Shown: piece after piece, positions 27,673 to 36,655 of the stretch
How positions within the stretch are numbered: position 1 is the stretch's first letter
Layout of the letters: every line of letters begins with the position of its first letter
Assembly: GCF_005503145.1 (NCBI RefSeq)
Contig: NZ_SCNV01000050.1
Coordinates: 1 to 62,640 of the forward strand
Length of the DNA stretch: 62,640 nucleotides
Source of the DNA: Burkholderia sp. 4M9327F10
Lineage (GTDB): Bacteria; Pseudomonadota; Gammaproteobacteria; Burkholderiales; Burkholderiaceae
Reading direction: 5' to 3'
Notes under the pieces: model-generated
What the model was told of the DNA's origin: nothing
Database searches by the model: none
The model's input: the letters and a program-made list of their open reading frames with translations, nothing else
Program-made: the position numbers and the translations under genes

Positions 27673-27699
27673 TCAAGTTTTTTTTTCCTGCGCCGACAT
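27673..27699 (+). promoter_or_regulatory. Predicted sigma-28 (FliA) promoter of fliC
   Basis: TCAAGTTT, 11 bases, GCCGACAT: 7/8 and 6/8 matches to TAAAGTTT-N11-GCCGATAA with exact spacing. The -10 ends 89 bases before the fliC start. The spacer is mostly a T run. Confidence 0.8.
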
Positions 27700-27788
27700 C
27701 CTGCTCAGAGGCGGCCAGCAAAGAACGAGTGCACCGCCCATGTCAACGTGGCAGTAACTTTAGGGCAACAGCCTCTTGGGAGATTTTC

Positions 27789-29240
27789 ATGCTCAGCATC
27801 AACAGTAATATCTCGTCGCTGACCGCTCAGGAAAACCTGAACAGCTCCGGCAACGCACTCTCGCAAGCTATTACCCGTCTGTCCTCGGGCAAGCGTATCA
27901 ACAGCGCAGCTGACGACGCAGCCGGCCTGGCAATTTCGACGACGCTGCAAACGGCCATCAACGGCCTGAACCAAGGCGTGTCGAACGCAAACGACGGCGT
28001 GTCGATGGTGCAAACGGCCAGCACGGGCCTGTCGCAAATCACGCAATCGCTGCAAACCATCCGTTCGCTCGCGAACGAAGCCGCGGGCGGTTCGCTGTCC
28101 GCAAGCAACCAGGCAGCGCTGCAACAGGAAGTTGCCCAGCAAGTCGCTGAAGTGAACCGTCTTGCTTCGCAAACCACGTACAACGGTATCAACCTGCTGA
28201 ACGGTTCGGCTGGCCTGGTCACGGTTCAAGTTGGCGCGAACGTCGGTCAGACGATCAGCCTGAACCTGAGCCAAGGCGTGTCGGCAGCATCGCTGGGCAG
28301 CGGCCCGGTGCAGGCAGGCAACACGCTCGGTTCGATCACGGGTCTCGACCTGAACTCGAACGGCACGGCAAACACCTCGGGCGGCACGGGCGCGATCACC
28401 CAGATCAACATCCTGTCGAACGGCACGGGCGGCTTCATCTTCACCGACCAGAACAACCAGACGCTGTCGACGACGGCTACTGCCAACCTGTTCTCGGTTG
28501 CCGGCTCCGCAAGCGGCATCTCGACGATCTCGCTGGCAACGGGCGCAAACAACGGCCTGCTGGAACCGAACGAACTGTCCGCAATCAACACGCAGTTCAG
28601 CACGGGTGGCGGTTCGGCTGCATCGGCTGGCACGGTCCTCGGCGTTATCTCGGGCCTCGACCTGAACTCGACCAACGGTTCGGCAGCAACGGCAGGTACG
28701 CCGAACGCGATCACGTCGATCACGGTTGAATCGAACGGCACGGGCGGCTTCGAATACGTCGACCAGAACGGCAACCAGCTGTCGACGACGGCTGCAACCA
28801 ACCTGTTCACGAGCACGACGGCTGGTATCACCGCGTTCAACGGCGCACAAACGACGATCGGTTCGACGACGGCAGCTCAGGCTTCGGGTTCGGTGCTGGC
28901 AAGCGTCAACACGAACAACGTTCCGACTTCGGTGGCGAACGTGAACGTGAGCACGACGGCTGGTGCAAACCTGGCGATGGAAACGGTCGACAACGCACTC
29001 GCAACCATCAGCAACATCCAGGCAACGCTCGGCGCCGCGCAAAACCGTCTGACGGGTATCGCAACGTCGCAGCAAGCTGAGTCGACCGACCTGTCGAGCG
29101 CACAATCGCAAATCACGGACGCGGACTTCGCACAGGAAACCGCTAACCTGAGCAAGGCGCAAGTGCTGCAACAAGCTGGTATCTCGGTGCTGGCACAAGC
29201 TAACTCGAACCCGCAGCAAGTTCTGAAGCTGCTGCAATAA
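27789..29240 (+). CDS. fliC: Flagellin FliC
   Basis: Major filament subunit, 483 residues. The conserved N-terminal D0/D1 (MLSINSNISSLTAQENLN ... RLSSGKRINSAADDAAG) and C-terminal D1/D0 (ending ANSNPQQVLKLLQ) flank a Ser/Thr/Asn/Gly-rich variable centre (about 170-400). The centre contains a degenerate tandem duplication: residues about 176-240 and 280-345 align (GLDLNS, SNGTGGF, DQN, LSTTA, NLF). ATG 27789 follows GGGAG. No cysteine. Ser/Thr sites abound for the transferase encoded downstream. Confidence 0.97.
   Translation: MLSINSNISSLTAQENLNSSGNALSQAITRLSSGKRINSAADDAAGLAISTTLQTAINGLNQGVSNANDGVSMVQTASTGLSQITQSLQTIRSLANEAAGGSLSASNQAALQQEVAQQVAEVNRLASQTTYNGINLLNGSAGLVTVQVGANVGQTISLNLSQGVSAASLGSGPVQAGNTLGSITGLDLNSNGTANTSGGTGAITQINILSNGTGGFIFTDQNNQTLSTTATANLFSVAGSASGISTISLATGANNGLLEPNELSAINTQFSTGGGSAASAGTVLGVISGLDLNSTNGSAATAGTPNAITSITVESNGTGGFEYVDQNGNQLSTTAATNLFTSTTAGITAFNGAQTTIGSTTAAQASGSVLASVNTNNVPTSVANVNVSTTAGANLAMETVDNALATISNIQATLGAAQNRLTGIATSQQAESTDLSSAQSQITDADFAQETANLSKAQVLQQAGISVLAQANSNPQQVLKLLQ
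28314..28826 (+). repeat. Degenerate tandem duplication within fliC variable region
   Basis: Two copies offset by 312 bases (104 codons): one begins at 28314 (AGNTLGSITGLDLNS), the other at 28626 (AGTVLGVISGLDLNS). Both continue through SNGTGGF and LSTTA to NLF. Similarity is clear at protein level and partial at DNA level, so the duplication is old. Confidence 0.8.
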
Positions 29241-29258
29241 GGTAGAGTTCGGCAGTAA

Positions 29259-29330
29259 GCGCGGATGAGCCCCAGGCAGCGCGAACAGCTCATCCGCGTC
29301 TTAAAGAATGACCGGGAGGCTCGTCCTCCC
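29259..29330 (+). terminator. Terminator-like hairpins after fliC
   Basis: A perfect 10-bp stem GCGGATGAGC/GCTCATCCGC (29261-29270, 29288-29297) is followed by a second hairpin GGGAGG-CTCGT-CCTCCC (29314-29330). Neither has a strong T run, so termination may be partial and some transcription may continue into fliD. Confidence 0.6.
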
Positions 29331-29400
29331 TTAGTGCATTGCAGACCAGCCCCTAACGAAGACACCTGTCGCGCGGTCGCGACCCCGTGTGGAGTTTTTC

Positions 29401-30963
29401 ATGTCAACGATTTCCAGTAGCACGTCGTCCCTCTCGTCGTCGGCAGCCGCAGCGGCCGCCGAAGCGGCAGCGCAGTCTGCGTTGCAGGAGGCAGGACAGT
29501 CACTGATCGCGGGTTCGACAGGCAACTCGTCGCTGGATGTTCAATCCATCGTGACGGCGCTCGTCAACTCCAAGGTCGCGGGTCAAACTGCCGCGCTGAC
29601 CACTGAAGCGACCAACGACAACACCCAGATTTCCGCCATCGGCTCGCTCTCGGCTGCGCTGTCGTCGCTGCAGGTCGGACTCGCGCCGCTTTTCAACGGC
29701 ACGCTGCAGTCCACCTTCAGCGCCACCCTGAGCGGGACGGGCATCACCGCCAGCGCCGCGAGCGGCGCCGTGGCCGGTTCGTATTCGATCAACGTCAGCC
29801 AGATCGCACAGGCGCAGAGCATTTCCTCGGGCGCCTTCACGAGTGCGCAGTCAAGCTCGCTCGGCACCGGCAACCTGACGATCTCGGTGGGCAGCAAATC
29901 GATGCAGCTCGCCGTCACCTCGACGAACGACACGCTGAGCGATATCGCCTCGGCCATCAACAGTTCGAGCAGCAACCCCGGCATCTCCGCCACCGTCGTC
30001 AACGGCTCCGACGGGCAGCATTTGGTGCTCAGCTCGACCACCACGGGCGCGGCCAACACGATCACGGTAAACGTCAGCAACGTCGCGAACGACAACGGGC
30101 TCTCGAGCCTCGGCGTGACCTCGACGCAAGGCACCACCTCGAGCGGCGCTTCGACCATCGCGTCGTCGGGCAGCATTGCGTGGACCCAGACCACGGCAGC
30201 CCAGGATGCGCAGTTCACGCTGAACGGTACGAGCGCAGACAGTGCCAGCAATACGGTGACGTCGGTGCTGCCTGGTGTGACGCTGAACCTGACCGCGGCC
30301 GCTGTCTCCAGTTCGAGCAGCAGCTCCTCAGCGCAAACGCTGACGATCGCGCCGAACACCGCGACCCAGGTCAGCGACATCGAGACCTTCGTGTCCGATT
30401 ACAACGCTGTCGTCAGCACGATGAGCAGCCTGTCGTCGTTCAACTCGAGCGCCGCAGCCGGTTCGCAAGGCGGCCCGCTGCTTGGCGACTCGATGCTCAA
30501 CCAGATCCAGAGCACGCTCGGCAACATCGTGAGCGGCAGCGTCAGCAACTCCGGCGTGACGGCAGCCCTCTCTTCGCTTGGTATTACGCTGGAATCGAAT
30601 GGCCAGTTGTCGGTGGATTCGACCACGCTCACCAGCGCGGTGCAGAGCAACCCGACCCAGGTCGCCGCCCTGTTCAATTCGACCAACGGCATTGCGGCGC
30701 AACTGAACAACAACATCACGACGTTCACGCAGACGGGCGGTATCATCGATATCCGCACCAATCAGTTGACGGCGGACCTGCAAAGCGTGACAACCCAGTC
30801 GAACGCGCTGACCACGTACACGCAGCAACTGACCTCGCAGTACAACGCAGAGTTCACGGCGCTGAACAACCTGATGGCGACGACCAACAGCAACTCGCAG
30901 TATCTGACGCAGCTGTTCGGCGGCGCCAATAGCGCGGGCGCGCTGGCCAAGAACTCATCCTGA
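29401..30963 (+). CDS. fliD: Flagellar filament cap protein FliD
   Basis: FliD caps the growing filament and guides flagellin folding. The 520-residue protein is Ser/Thr-rich with the FliD N domain (SSLDVQSIVTALVNSK ...) and C domain (DIETFVSDYNAVVSTM ... LTQLFGG). ATG 29401 follows GGAG; the GTG at 29389 would place the ribosome site inside the gene. It follows fliC after 160 bases. Confidence 0.95.
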   Translation: MSTISSSTSSLSSSAAAAAAEAAAQSALQEAGQSLIAGSTGNSSLDVQSIVTALVNSKVAGQTAALTTEATNDNTQISAIGSLSAALSSLQVGLAPLFNGTLQSTFSATLSGTGITASAASGAVAGSYSINVSQIAQAQSISSGAFTSAQSSSLGTGNLTISVGSKSMQLAVTSTNDTLSDIASAINSSSSNPGISATVVNGSDGQHLVLSSTTTGAANTITVNVSNVANDNGLSSLGVTSTQGTTSSGASTIASSGSIAWTQTTAAQDAQFTLNGTSADSASNTVTSVLPGVTLNLTAAAVSSSSSSSSAQTLTIAPNTATQVSDIETFVSDYNAVVSTMSSLSSFNSSAAAGSQGGPLLGDSMLNQIQSTLGNIVSGSVSNSGVTAALSSLGITLESNGQLSVDSTTLTSAVQSNPTQVAALFNSTNGIAAQLNNNITTFTQTGGIIDIRTNQLTADLQSVTTQSNALTTYTQQLTSQYNAEFTALNNLMATTNSNSQYLTQLFGGANSAGALAKNSS

Positions 30964-30977
30964 TGGGAAGGCTGAAC

Positions 30978-31298
30978 ATGACTGAAGAACGCGGCGCAAT
31001 CAATCAGACTGAACTCGTCACGCGCGTATTCGAGCTGACGAAGGCGATCGAACATGCTGCCAGCCTCGCCGACTGGCAGCGCACCGCTGAGCTCGTCGAG
31101 GAGCGCTCGCCGCTTCTGATGTCGATTGCGGCGGAGCAGGAACCCGCCGCGCTCGAGATGATTCGCTACATTCAGTCCGTCGACAGCGAAACGCTCGCCA
31201 ACGCGCAGCGCTCGCAGGCCGAGCTGGAAACGGAATATCGCGCCGCGATGGACCGCACCCGGGCGGCCGGCCAATACCACCGCGTCGCGCTGCTCTAG
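30978..31298 (+). CDS. fliT: FliT-like flagellar chaperone
   Basis: A 106-residue helical acidic protein right after fliD, the usual place of the FliD export chaperone FliT. Length and helical content fit, and sequence is weakly conserved in this family. ATG 30978 follows GGAAGG; a second ATG at 30963 overlaps the fliD stop and would add five residues. Confidence 0.8.
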   Translation: MTEERGAINQTELVTRVFELTKAIEHAASLADWQRTAELVEERSPLLMSIAAEQEPAALEMIRYIQSVDSETLANAQRSQAELETEYRAAMDRTRAAGQYHRVALL

Positions 31299-31305
31299 AC
31301 GTCCC

Positions 31306-31328
31306 CGGCTTGCCGCGCCGGCAAGCCG
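31306..31328 (+). terminator. Stem-loop after fliT
   Basis: CGGCTTGCCG-CGC-CGGCAAGCCG is a perfect 10-bp stem with a 3-base loop, 8 bases after the stop. There is no T run; it may act as an mRNA 3'-end structure ahead of the next terminator. Confidence 0.55.
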
Positions 31329-31384
31329 CTTACCGTTTCACACAAAAATAACACGCCGAAGTACAGGCGTGCTCGTTCGACTCC

Positions 31385-31408
31385 GCCCGCTTTTGCGGGC
31401 TTTTTTTT
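31385..31408 (+). terminator. Rho-independent terminator
   Basis: GCCCGC-TTTT-GCGGGC followed by eight T. It ends the fliC-fliD-fliT transcripts before the glycosyltransferase gene. Confidence 0.92.
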
Positions 31409-31743
31409 GCCCGCGTTTTCTTGTCCGGGCCGCGCGCCCGCCCCTCCCGAGGGCCGAACAGCAAGGGAATCAGGCCTTTACTCGCCGAATCGCCCATAGC
31501 ACGACTCGCTAGACTATTCGAAGCACAGTGCGTCCGCGCTTCGGCCTCGCTCGGCCCGGTGCGCCCGGCAGGCGCGCGGCCCGGTTTTGGCCGCGAGCGC
31601 AGCCGGGCACGGCCTGAACCCGCCCCGTGGCAGCCGCCGCGCCGCACTGCGCCTGGAACTCGGCCTCGCCGACGACGCACGTGCTGTCGTTGATGACGAG
31701 CAGTTCGCCTTACCGCTGTTCGTCCAAGCACACAAGGGAATTC
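31409..31743. other. Leader region of the large glycosyltransferase
   Basis: 335 very GC-rich bases with no confident gene. One plus-strand frame running into the next gene (about 31640-31740) reads in a protein-like manner but has no good start or ribosome site. A promoter for the glycosylation genes should be here; I cannot place it. Confidence 0.5.
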
Positions 31744-34700
31744 ATGACTACCGACGCCGACCTGCAACAGGCTGTCAGCCATCATCAGGCGCAGCGTTTT
31801 CCGGAAGCGGAGCAGCTTTACCGCAACATCCTGCTGGCCGATCCGGATCACCCCGACGCCAATCACAACCTCGGGATTCTCTCGCTGCAGATGAAGCAAC
31901 CGGCCGCCGGCCTGCCGTTTCTCAAGACCGCCGTGGCGGCGGCGCCGGAGCGGGTGCAATACTGGTCGGTGTACGCCGAGGCGCTCGTCATGAGCGGCCA
32001 GCCGGACGAAGCGCAGCGGGTGCGCGAGCAGGCCGGGCAACAGGGCCTCAGCTTGCCTCCGCTAGTGGCAGGCGACGCCGCGCCGGTGCAGGAACAAGCG
32101 CCCACCCCCGGCGAAATGGAGAATCTCGCCAGGGAATTCGTCGCCACCCTCGAAACGCTTTCGGACAAAGGCCTGCACGACAGCGCCGAAGCACTCGCAC
32201 GGCAGATGCTCGCGACCTTCCCCGACAACGGCTACGCGTGGAAGACGCTCGCCTACGCCTACCTGCGGCGTGGCGATCTCGCCGGCGCGCTGGCGCCGCT
32301 TGAAAAAGCAGCCGCGCTGGCGCCGCGCGATGCGGAACTGGGCCACCATCTGGGCGCCGCCCGCGCCATGCAGGAAGGGCTCCAACTGGACGAGCGCGGC
32401 GAATTCCAGGAGGCCGGCAAGCGCTATCAAGCGGTGCTCAACGTGTATCCGGACCATCCGGCTGCCAACCATAAGCTGGGCGTGATCGGTATCCGGCTGC
32501 TGCAGCCCGAGGCGGCGATTCCGTACCTCGAACGCGCGATCGGCGGCGATCCGAACCAGCTGCAGTACTGGGCCAATTACATCGACGGGCTGTTGCAGGC
32601 CAATCAGTTGAAGGCGGCGTGGATCGCGCTGGAAATGGCGCAGCAACGCGGCCTCGCCGGCCCGGCCATCGACAAGCTGATCGGCATCATGACGGTGGTC
32701 TCCACCCAGCCGACCAACAAGGTGTCACGCGCCGAACTGGCCGCGGCGGACGCATCGGCGGCGGTTTCTACGGGCACGGCGGCCCCGGCAGCCGCCCCCG
32801 TGGCCGCACCGGCAAGCACGCCGGCCCAGCAGAACAAACCGGCTGAACCGGCCCATGCCGCCCCGCCGGCCACGGCCGCCAAATCCGGCAAGTCTGCCGC
32901 GCCGGCCGCCAAAAAGACGCCGGACCAGAAGGAGATCAACGAGCTCGGCGGTCTGTTCAACACCGGCCGTGTCGAAGAAGCGGTCGCCAGCGCCCGAGAA
33001 ATGATCCGCCGCTACCCGGAGCACGGCTTCGGCTGGAAGGTGCTGGTCGTGGCACTGCATCGCCTCGCCCGCTATGACGAGGCCTTCGAGCATCTGCCGA
33101 CGGCACATGGCATCTGGCCGGACGACGTCGATATCCTGCAGATCGCGGCCAGCATCCTTGAGTCCAAGGGACGCCACGAGGCGGCGGAAACCGCCTGCCG
33201 GCGCATGCTCGAATTGTCTCCCGATCGCCCGGAAGGCCTGCGGATTCTCAGCATCATCCTGCAGGCCACCGGCCGGCTCGACGAGGCCGAACAAAGTGCG
33301 CGCCGCTCGATCGAGCTCGACCCCAAGGCCCCCTTTACGCCCTGCTCGCTCGGCGTCACGCTGATGCAGCAAGGCCGGCTGGGCGAAGCCAACGTGATGT
33401 TCCGGCACGCGCTCGAACTCGATCCGAACTTCGAGATGGCGTACAACAACCTCGTGTTCTGCATGACGCACAACGAGGAAATCGCACCCGACGAGCTGTT
33501 CGCCGAGCATCGCCGCTTTGCCGAGCGCTTCGAAGCGCCGCTCAAGCCCAACTGGCCGCAGCACACCAACAGCCGCGACCCCGAGCGCAAACTGCGGATC
33601 GGCTTCATTTCCGGGGACTTCTGCCGTCACGCGGTAGCGAGCTTCCTCGAACCGGTGCTGATGCATCTGTCGCTCGACCCGAAGCTGTCGTTGCATGCGT
33701 ATTCGAACACCTATCTCGACGATACGATGAGCGAGCGCCTGCGCGAGCTGTTCGGTCACTGGACCAGCGTCGTGGGCCTCTCCGACGAGCAGGCCGCCGA
33801 GAAGGTGCGCGCCGACGGCATCGACATCCTGATCGATCTGGCCGGCCACACCGCTCACAACCGGCTGCTCACGCTCGCGCGCAAACCGGCGCCGGTGCAG
33901 GCGACATGGATCGGCTATCCCGGCACGACCGGTCTCGACTCCGTCGACTACTTCCTCGCCGATCAGTTCTGGGTGCCGTCCGAGCAGTTCCGCAACCAGT
34001 TCAGCGAGAAGATCGCCTATCTGCCGGCGGTCGCCCCGTTCCTCGCCGACAAGCTGTGCCCGCCGGTCAACGGGCTGCCTGCGCTGCACAACGGCCATAT
34101 CACCTTCGGCAGCTTCAACCGGATGGACAAACTGCGCCGCGACGTGATCGCCCTGTGGTCGCGCCTGCTGCGCGAGGTGCCGAACTCGCGCATGGTGATC
34201 GGCGCAATGCCGCGCGACGGCGGTCTCGGCAAGCTGGTCGAGTGGTTCAGCGAGGAAGGTATCGCCCGCGAGCGGCTCGACTTCATGCAGCGCTCGAGCG
34301 TGCCGGTTTATCTGCAGCAGCATCACCGGGTGGACTTCTGTCTCGACAGCTTCCCGTTCTCCGGCCTCACCACCGCTCTGCATTCGCTGTGGATGGGCGT
34401 ACCCACCCTGACACTGCCGGGCGAGACGGTGCCGGGGCGCAGCGGCCTGACCGCGATGTCGCACGTCGGCCTGGAGTCGTTCGTGGCGCACGACAAGGAC
34501 GATTTCGTGCGCAAGGGTGTCGAGCTTTCGCAGGATCTGACGGCGCTCGCTGTACTGCGCGCCGGCATGCGCGAGCGTTGCCAGCAGTCGCCGGTGTTCC
34601 GCCCGGAAGTGATCGCCGTGAGCGTGACAAGCGCGCTGCGCACCATGTGGCGGCGCTGGTGCGAGGGCCTGCCGGCGGAGTCGTTCGAGGTGCCGGCGGT

Positions 34701-34833
34701 TGACGTCGCAGCGGCCGCAACGCCGCACGCCCCCGCCCCCGCATCGAGCCAGCAGCCGGCCCCGGCCCTGGCCGTCGCGGCGGCTGCTCCTGCCGCCGCG
34801 GAACCGCTCAATCTGAGCCTGGTGCGCGGATGA
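31744..34833 (+). CDS. TPR/GT41 (SPINDLY-type) glycosyltransferase, candidate flagellin glycosyltransferase
   Basis: A 1029-residue cytoplasmic protein. Residues about 1-330 and 400-590 hold TPR units, split by an Ala/Pro/Lys linker (about 333-395). The C-terminal half is an O-GlcNAc-transferase-like GT41 domain: RKLRIGFISGDFCRHAV near 612, LIDLAGHTAHNRL, QATWIGYPGTTGL, ITFGSFNRMDK, and LDSFPFSGLTTALHSLWMG near 865. ATG 31744 opens the first TPR. Its place right after fliC-fliD-fliT suggests it attaches sugar to flagellin Ser/Thr, as described for flagellin glycosyltransferases of Burkholderia. The donor is not visible from sequence. Confidence 0.88.
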   Translation: MTTDADLQQAVSHHQAQRFPEAEQLYRNILLADPDHPDANHNLGILSLQMKQPAAGLPFLKTAVAAAPERVQYWSVYAEALVMSGQPDEAQRVREQAGQQGLSLPPLVAGDAAPVQEQAPTPGEMENLAREFVATLETLSDKGLHDSAEALARQMLATFPDNGYAWKTLAYAYLRRGDLAGALAPLEKAAALAPRDAELGHHLGAARAMQEGLQLDERGEFQEAGKRYQAVLNVYPDHPAANHKLGVIGIRLLQPEAAIPYLERAIGGDPNQLQYWANYIDGLLQANQLKAAWIALEMAQQRGLAGPAIDKLIGIMTVVSTQPTNKVSRAELAAADASAAVSTGTAAPAAAPVAAPASTPAQQNKPAEPAHAAPPATAAKSGKSAAPAAKKTPDQKEINELGGLFNTGRVEEAVASAREMIRRYPEHGFGWKVLVVALHRLARYDEAFEHLPTAHGIWPDDVDILQIAASILESKGRHEAAETACRRMLELSPDRPEGLRILSIILQATGRLDEAEQSARRSIELDPKAPFTPCSLGVTLMQQGRLGEANVMFRHALELDPNFEMAYNNLVFCMTHNEEIAPDELFAEHRRFAERFEAPLKPNWPQHTNSRDPERKLRIGFISGDFCRHAVASFLEPVLMHLSLDPKLSLHAYSNTYLDDTMSERLRELFGHWTSVVGLSDEQAAEKVRADGIDILIDLAGHTAHNRLLTLARKPAPVQATWIGYPGTTGLDSVDYFLADQFWVPSEQFRNQFSEKIAYLPAVAPFLADKLCPPVNGLPALHNGHITFGSFNRMDKLRRDVIALWSRLLREVPNSRMVIGAMPRDGGLGKLVEWFSEEGIARERLDFMQRSSVPVYLQQHHRVDFCLDSFPFSGLTTALHSLWMGVPTLTLPGETVPGRSGLTAMSHVGLESFVAHDKDDFVRKGVELSQDLTALAVLRAGMRERCQQSPVFRPEVIAVSVTSALRTMWRRWCEGLPAESFEVPAVDVAAAATPHAPAPASSQQPAPALAVAAAAPAAAEPLNLSLVRG

Positions 34834-34863
34834 CACCCGCTCCGATCGAACACCCGTGATCCA

Positions 34864-35550
34864 ATGAAACCTATCCGATTCGTCTGCGGCACGCGGCGCA
34901 CCCCCGAGCAGTTCTCCAACGAGACCGCGCTCGGGCGGTCGCTGAAGCTCTACAACCACTTCAAGCACGCGCAACTGCATCTGTTCGACAACAACGCCCG
35001 CGGCCTGTCGACCATCTACAACAACGCGATCCAGTACGCGGAGCAAAACCCGGCGATTCTCGTGTTCGTGCACGACGACGTCTGGCTGCAGGACTTTTTC
35101 TGGACCGAGCGGATCTACGAAGCGATCGAGCGTTTCGACGTGGTAGGGCTCGCCGGCAACACGCGCCGTTTGCCGCGTCAGCCCGCCTGGGCCTTCGCGA
35201 CACCCGACTTCAAGTGGGACGACAAGCAGTTCCTGAGCGGCACAGTGGGACACGGCAAGGGCTTTCCGTGTGAAATCGTGTCGTCGTTCGGCCCGGCCGG
35301 CCAGGCCTGCAAGCTGCTCGACGGCCTGATGCTGATTGCCGACAGCGCGAAGCTGATCGAAAGCGGCCTGCGCTTCGACGAACAGTTCACGTTCCATTTC
35401 TACGACATGGATTTTTGCCGCCAGGCTGAGCTGAAAGGCCTGAGCATGGGCACCTGGCCGCTTGCCGTGGTGCACGAAAGCGGCGGCGCTTTCAACTCGC
35501 CCGGCTGGCGCGACGGTTACCAGCGTTATCTGCAGAAGTACGGCGAATGA
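34864..35550 (+). CDS. GT2-like glycosyltransferase
   Basis: A 228-residue single-domain protein with a GT-A-like core: AILVFVHDDVWL supplies a D-D metal site, followed by FHFYDMDFCRQAELKG and VHESGGAF near the C-terminus. It resembles the Glyco_tranf_2_5 group. It follows the GT41 gene after 30 bases and may extend or modify the same glycan. No membrane segment. Confidence 0.78.
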   Translation: MKPIRFVCGTRRTPEQFSNETALGRSLKLYNHFKHAQLHLFDNNARGLSTIYNNAIQYAEQNPAILVFVHDDVWLQDFFWTERIYEAIERFDVVGLAGNTRRLPRQPAWAFATPDFKWDDKQFLSGTVGHGKGFPCEIVSSFGPAGQACKLLDGLMLIADSAKLIESGLRFDEQFTFHFYDMDFCRQAELKGLSMGTWPLAVVHESGGAFNSPGWRDGYQRYLQKYGE

Positions 35551-35786
35551 AAGGCCTGGGCTTAGGGGCGGTGCGCGGTTTCAAGCCTGCGCTCGTCGTC
35601 TGCCTGGGCACGCTTGTGGCCGCACGGCCGGTAGCGGCCCCGTTCAGGCGTGAATTGGGACGGATTTTGGGCTCTGTTCCGCCGAATGTCGCCGCCCGCG
35701 GTCCGTACACTGCCTGATATCACCTCTTAAAAGGTCTGTTGCACCGACCGACTCCACGATCAAGTTCAATCCGGTTCATATCCATC

Positions 35787-36557
35787 ATGAGTGACTTTCA
35801 GCAGGAAGTGCGCGAACGCATCGCCGCCAACGGACGCGAGCAGGGTTTGCTCGACGCCGGCCTATCGTTCCTGTGCACCAGCGCGGAATACCGCTACTCG
35901 TACAACTTCGCGTGGCTCGGGCGCCCGATCATTCAGTATCCCCAGGATATGGTGGCGATGCAGGAACTGATCTGGAACGTGCGCCCCGACCTGATTATCG
36001 AAACCGGCATCGCGCACGGCGGCTCGCTGATCCTGAGCGCCTCGATGCTGGCGCTGCTCGACTACTGCGACGCGCTGGAAAGCCAGCAACTGCTCGACCC
36101 GGCCAAGCCGAAGCGCCGCGTGGTGGGCGTGGATATCGATATCCGCGCGCACAACCGCGTGGCGATTGAGGCGCATCCGATGGCCAACCGCATCGACATG
36201 ATCCAGGGCTCCTCGATCGACCCCGCGATCGTCGAACAGGTGCGCCGCCATGCCGAAGGCAAAAAGACCGTGCTGGTGTGCCTCGACTCGAATCACACGC
36301 ACGACCACGTGCTCGCCGAACTCGAAGCCTACGCCCCGCTCACCACCGTAGGCAGCTACTGCGTGGCGTTCGATACCGTTATCGAAGACATGCCTGCAGG
36401 CAGCTTCCCGGACCGTCCGTGGGATATTGGGAATAGCCCGAAGACGGCGGTGCACGAGTACGTCGCGAAGCACCCCGAGTTCGAAATCGACCGGGCAATC
36501 GATCACAAGCTGTTGATTTCGGTCGCGCCGGAAGGCTACCTGAAGCGCGTCCGTTAA
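35787..36557 (+). CDS. CmcI-family SAM-dependent methyltransferase
   Basis: A 256-residue protein of the cephalosporin hydroxylase (CmcI)/rhamnosyl O-methyltransferase family. The SAM site is seen in IIETGIAHGGSLILSASML and VVGVDIDIRAHN; LVCLDSNHTHDHVLAEL carries the metal-site Asp/His. Relatives O-methylate sugars. Its place in the glycosylation locus suggests methylation of the flagellin glycan; this is an inference. ATG 35787. Confidence 0.82.
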   Translation: MSDFQQEVRERIAANGREQGLLDAGLSFLCTSAEYRYSYNFAWLGRPIIQYPQDMVAMQELIWNVRPDLIIETGIAHGGSLILSASMLALLDYCDALESQQLLDPAKPKRRVVGVDIDIRAHNRVAIEAHPMANRIDMIQGSSIDPAIVEQVRRHAEGKKTVLVCLDSNHTHDHVLAELEAYAPLTTVGSYCVAFDTVIEDMPAGSFPDRPWDIGNSPKTAVHEYVAKHPEFEIDRAIDHKLLISVAPEGYLKRVR

Positions 36558-36655
36558 GCAGTCAAGCAGTCAGTCAGGTACTTAGGTACGCCGGCGCCCG
36601 GGCGCCTACCCGGGCTTCGCTCACCGCAGTTTCATCTGCACGAAGCAAAATCGAA

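Noticed and set aside
31587..31743. Protein-like short plus-strand stretch just before the GT41 gene
   Set aside because: Reads plausibly for about 30 codons but lacks a ribosome site, is not bounded by a sensible start and overlaps the GT41 gene in another frame.
32725..35475. 916-codon minus-strand open frame
   Set aside because: Shadow of the GT41 and GT2-like genes; no recognisable domains.
36593..36606. 14-bp palindrome GGCGCCCGGGCGCC before rfbF
   Set aside because: Such GC palindromes are common by chance in this composition, and there is no T run or conserved context to call a site.
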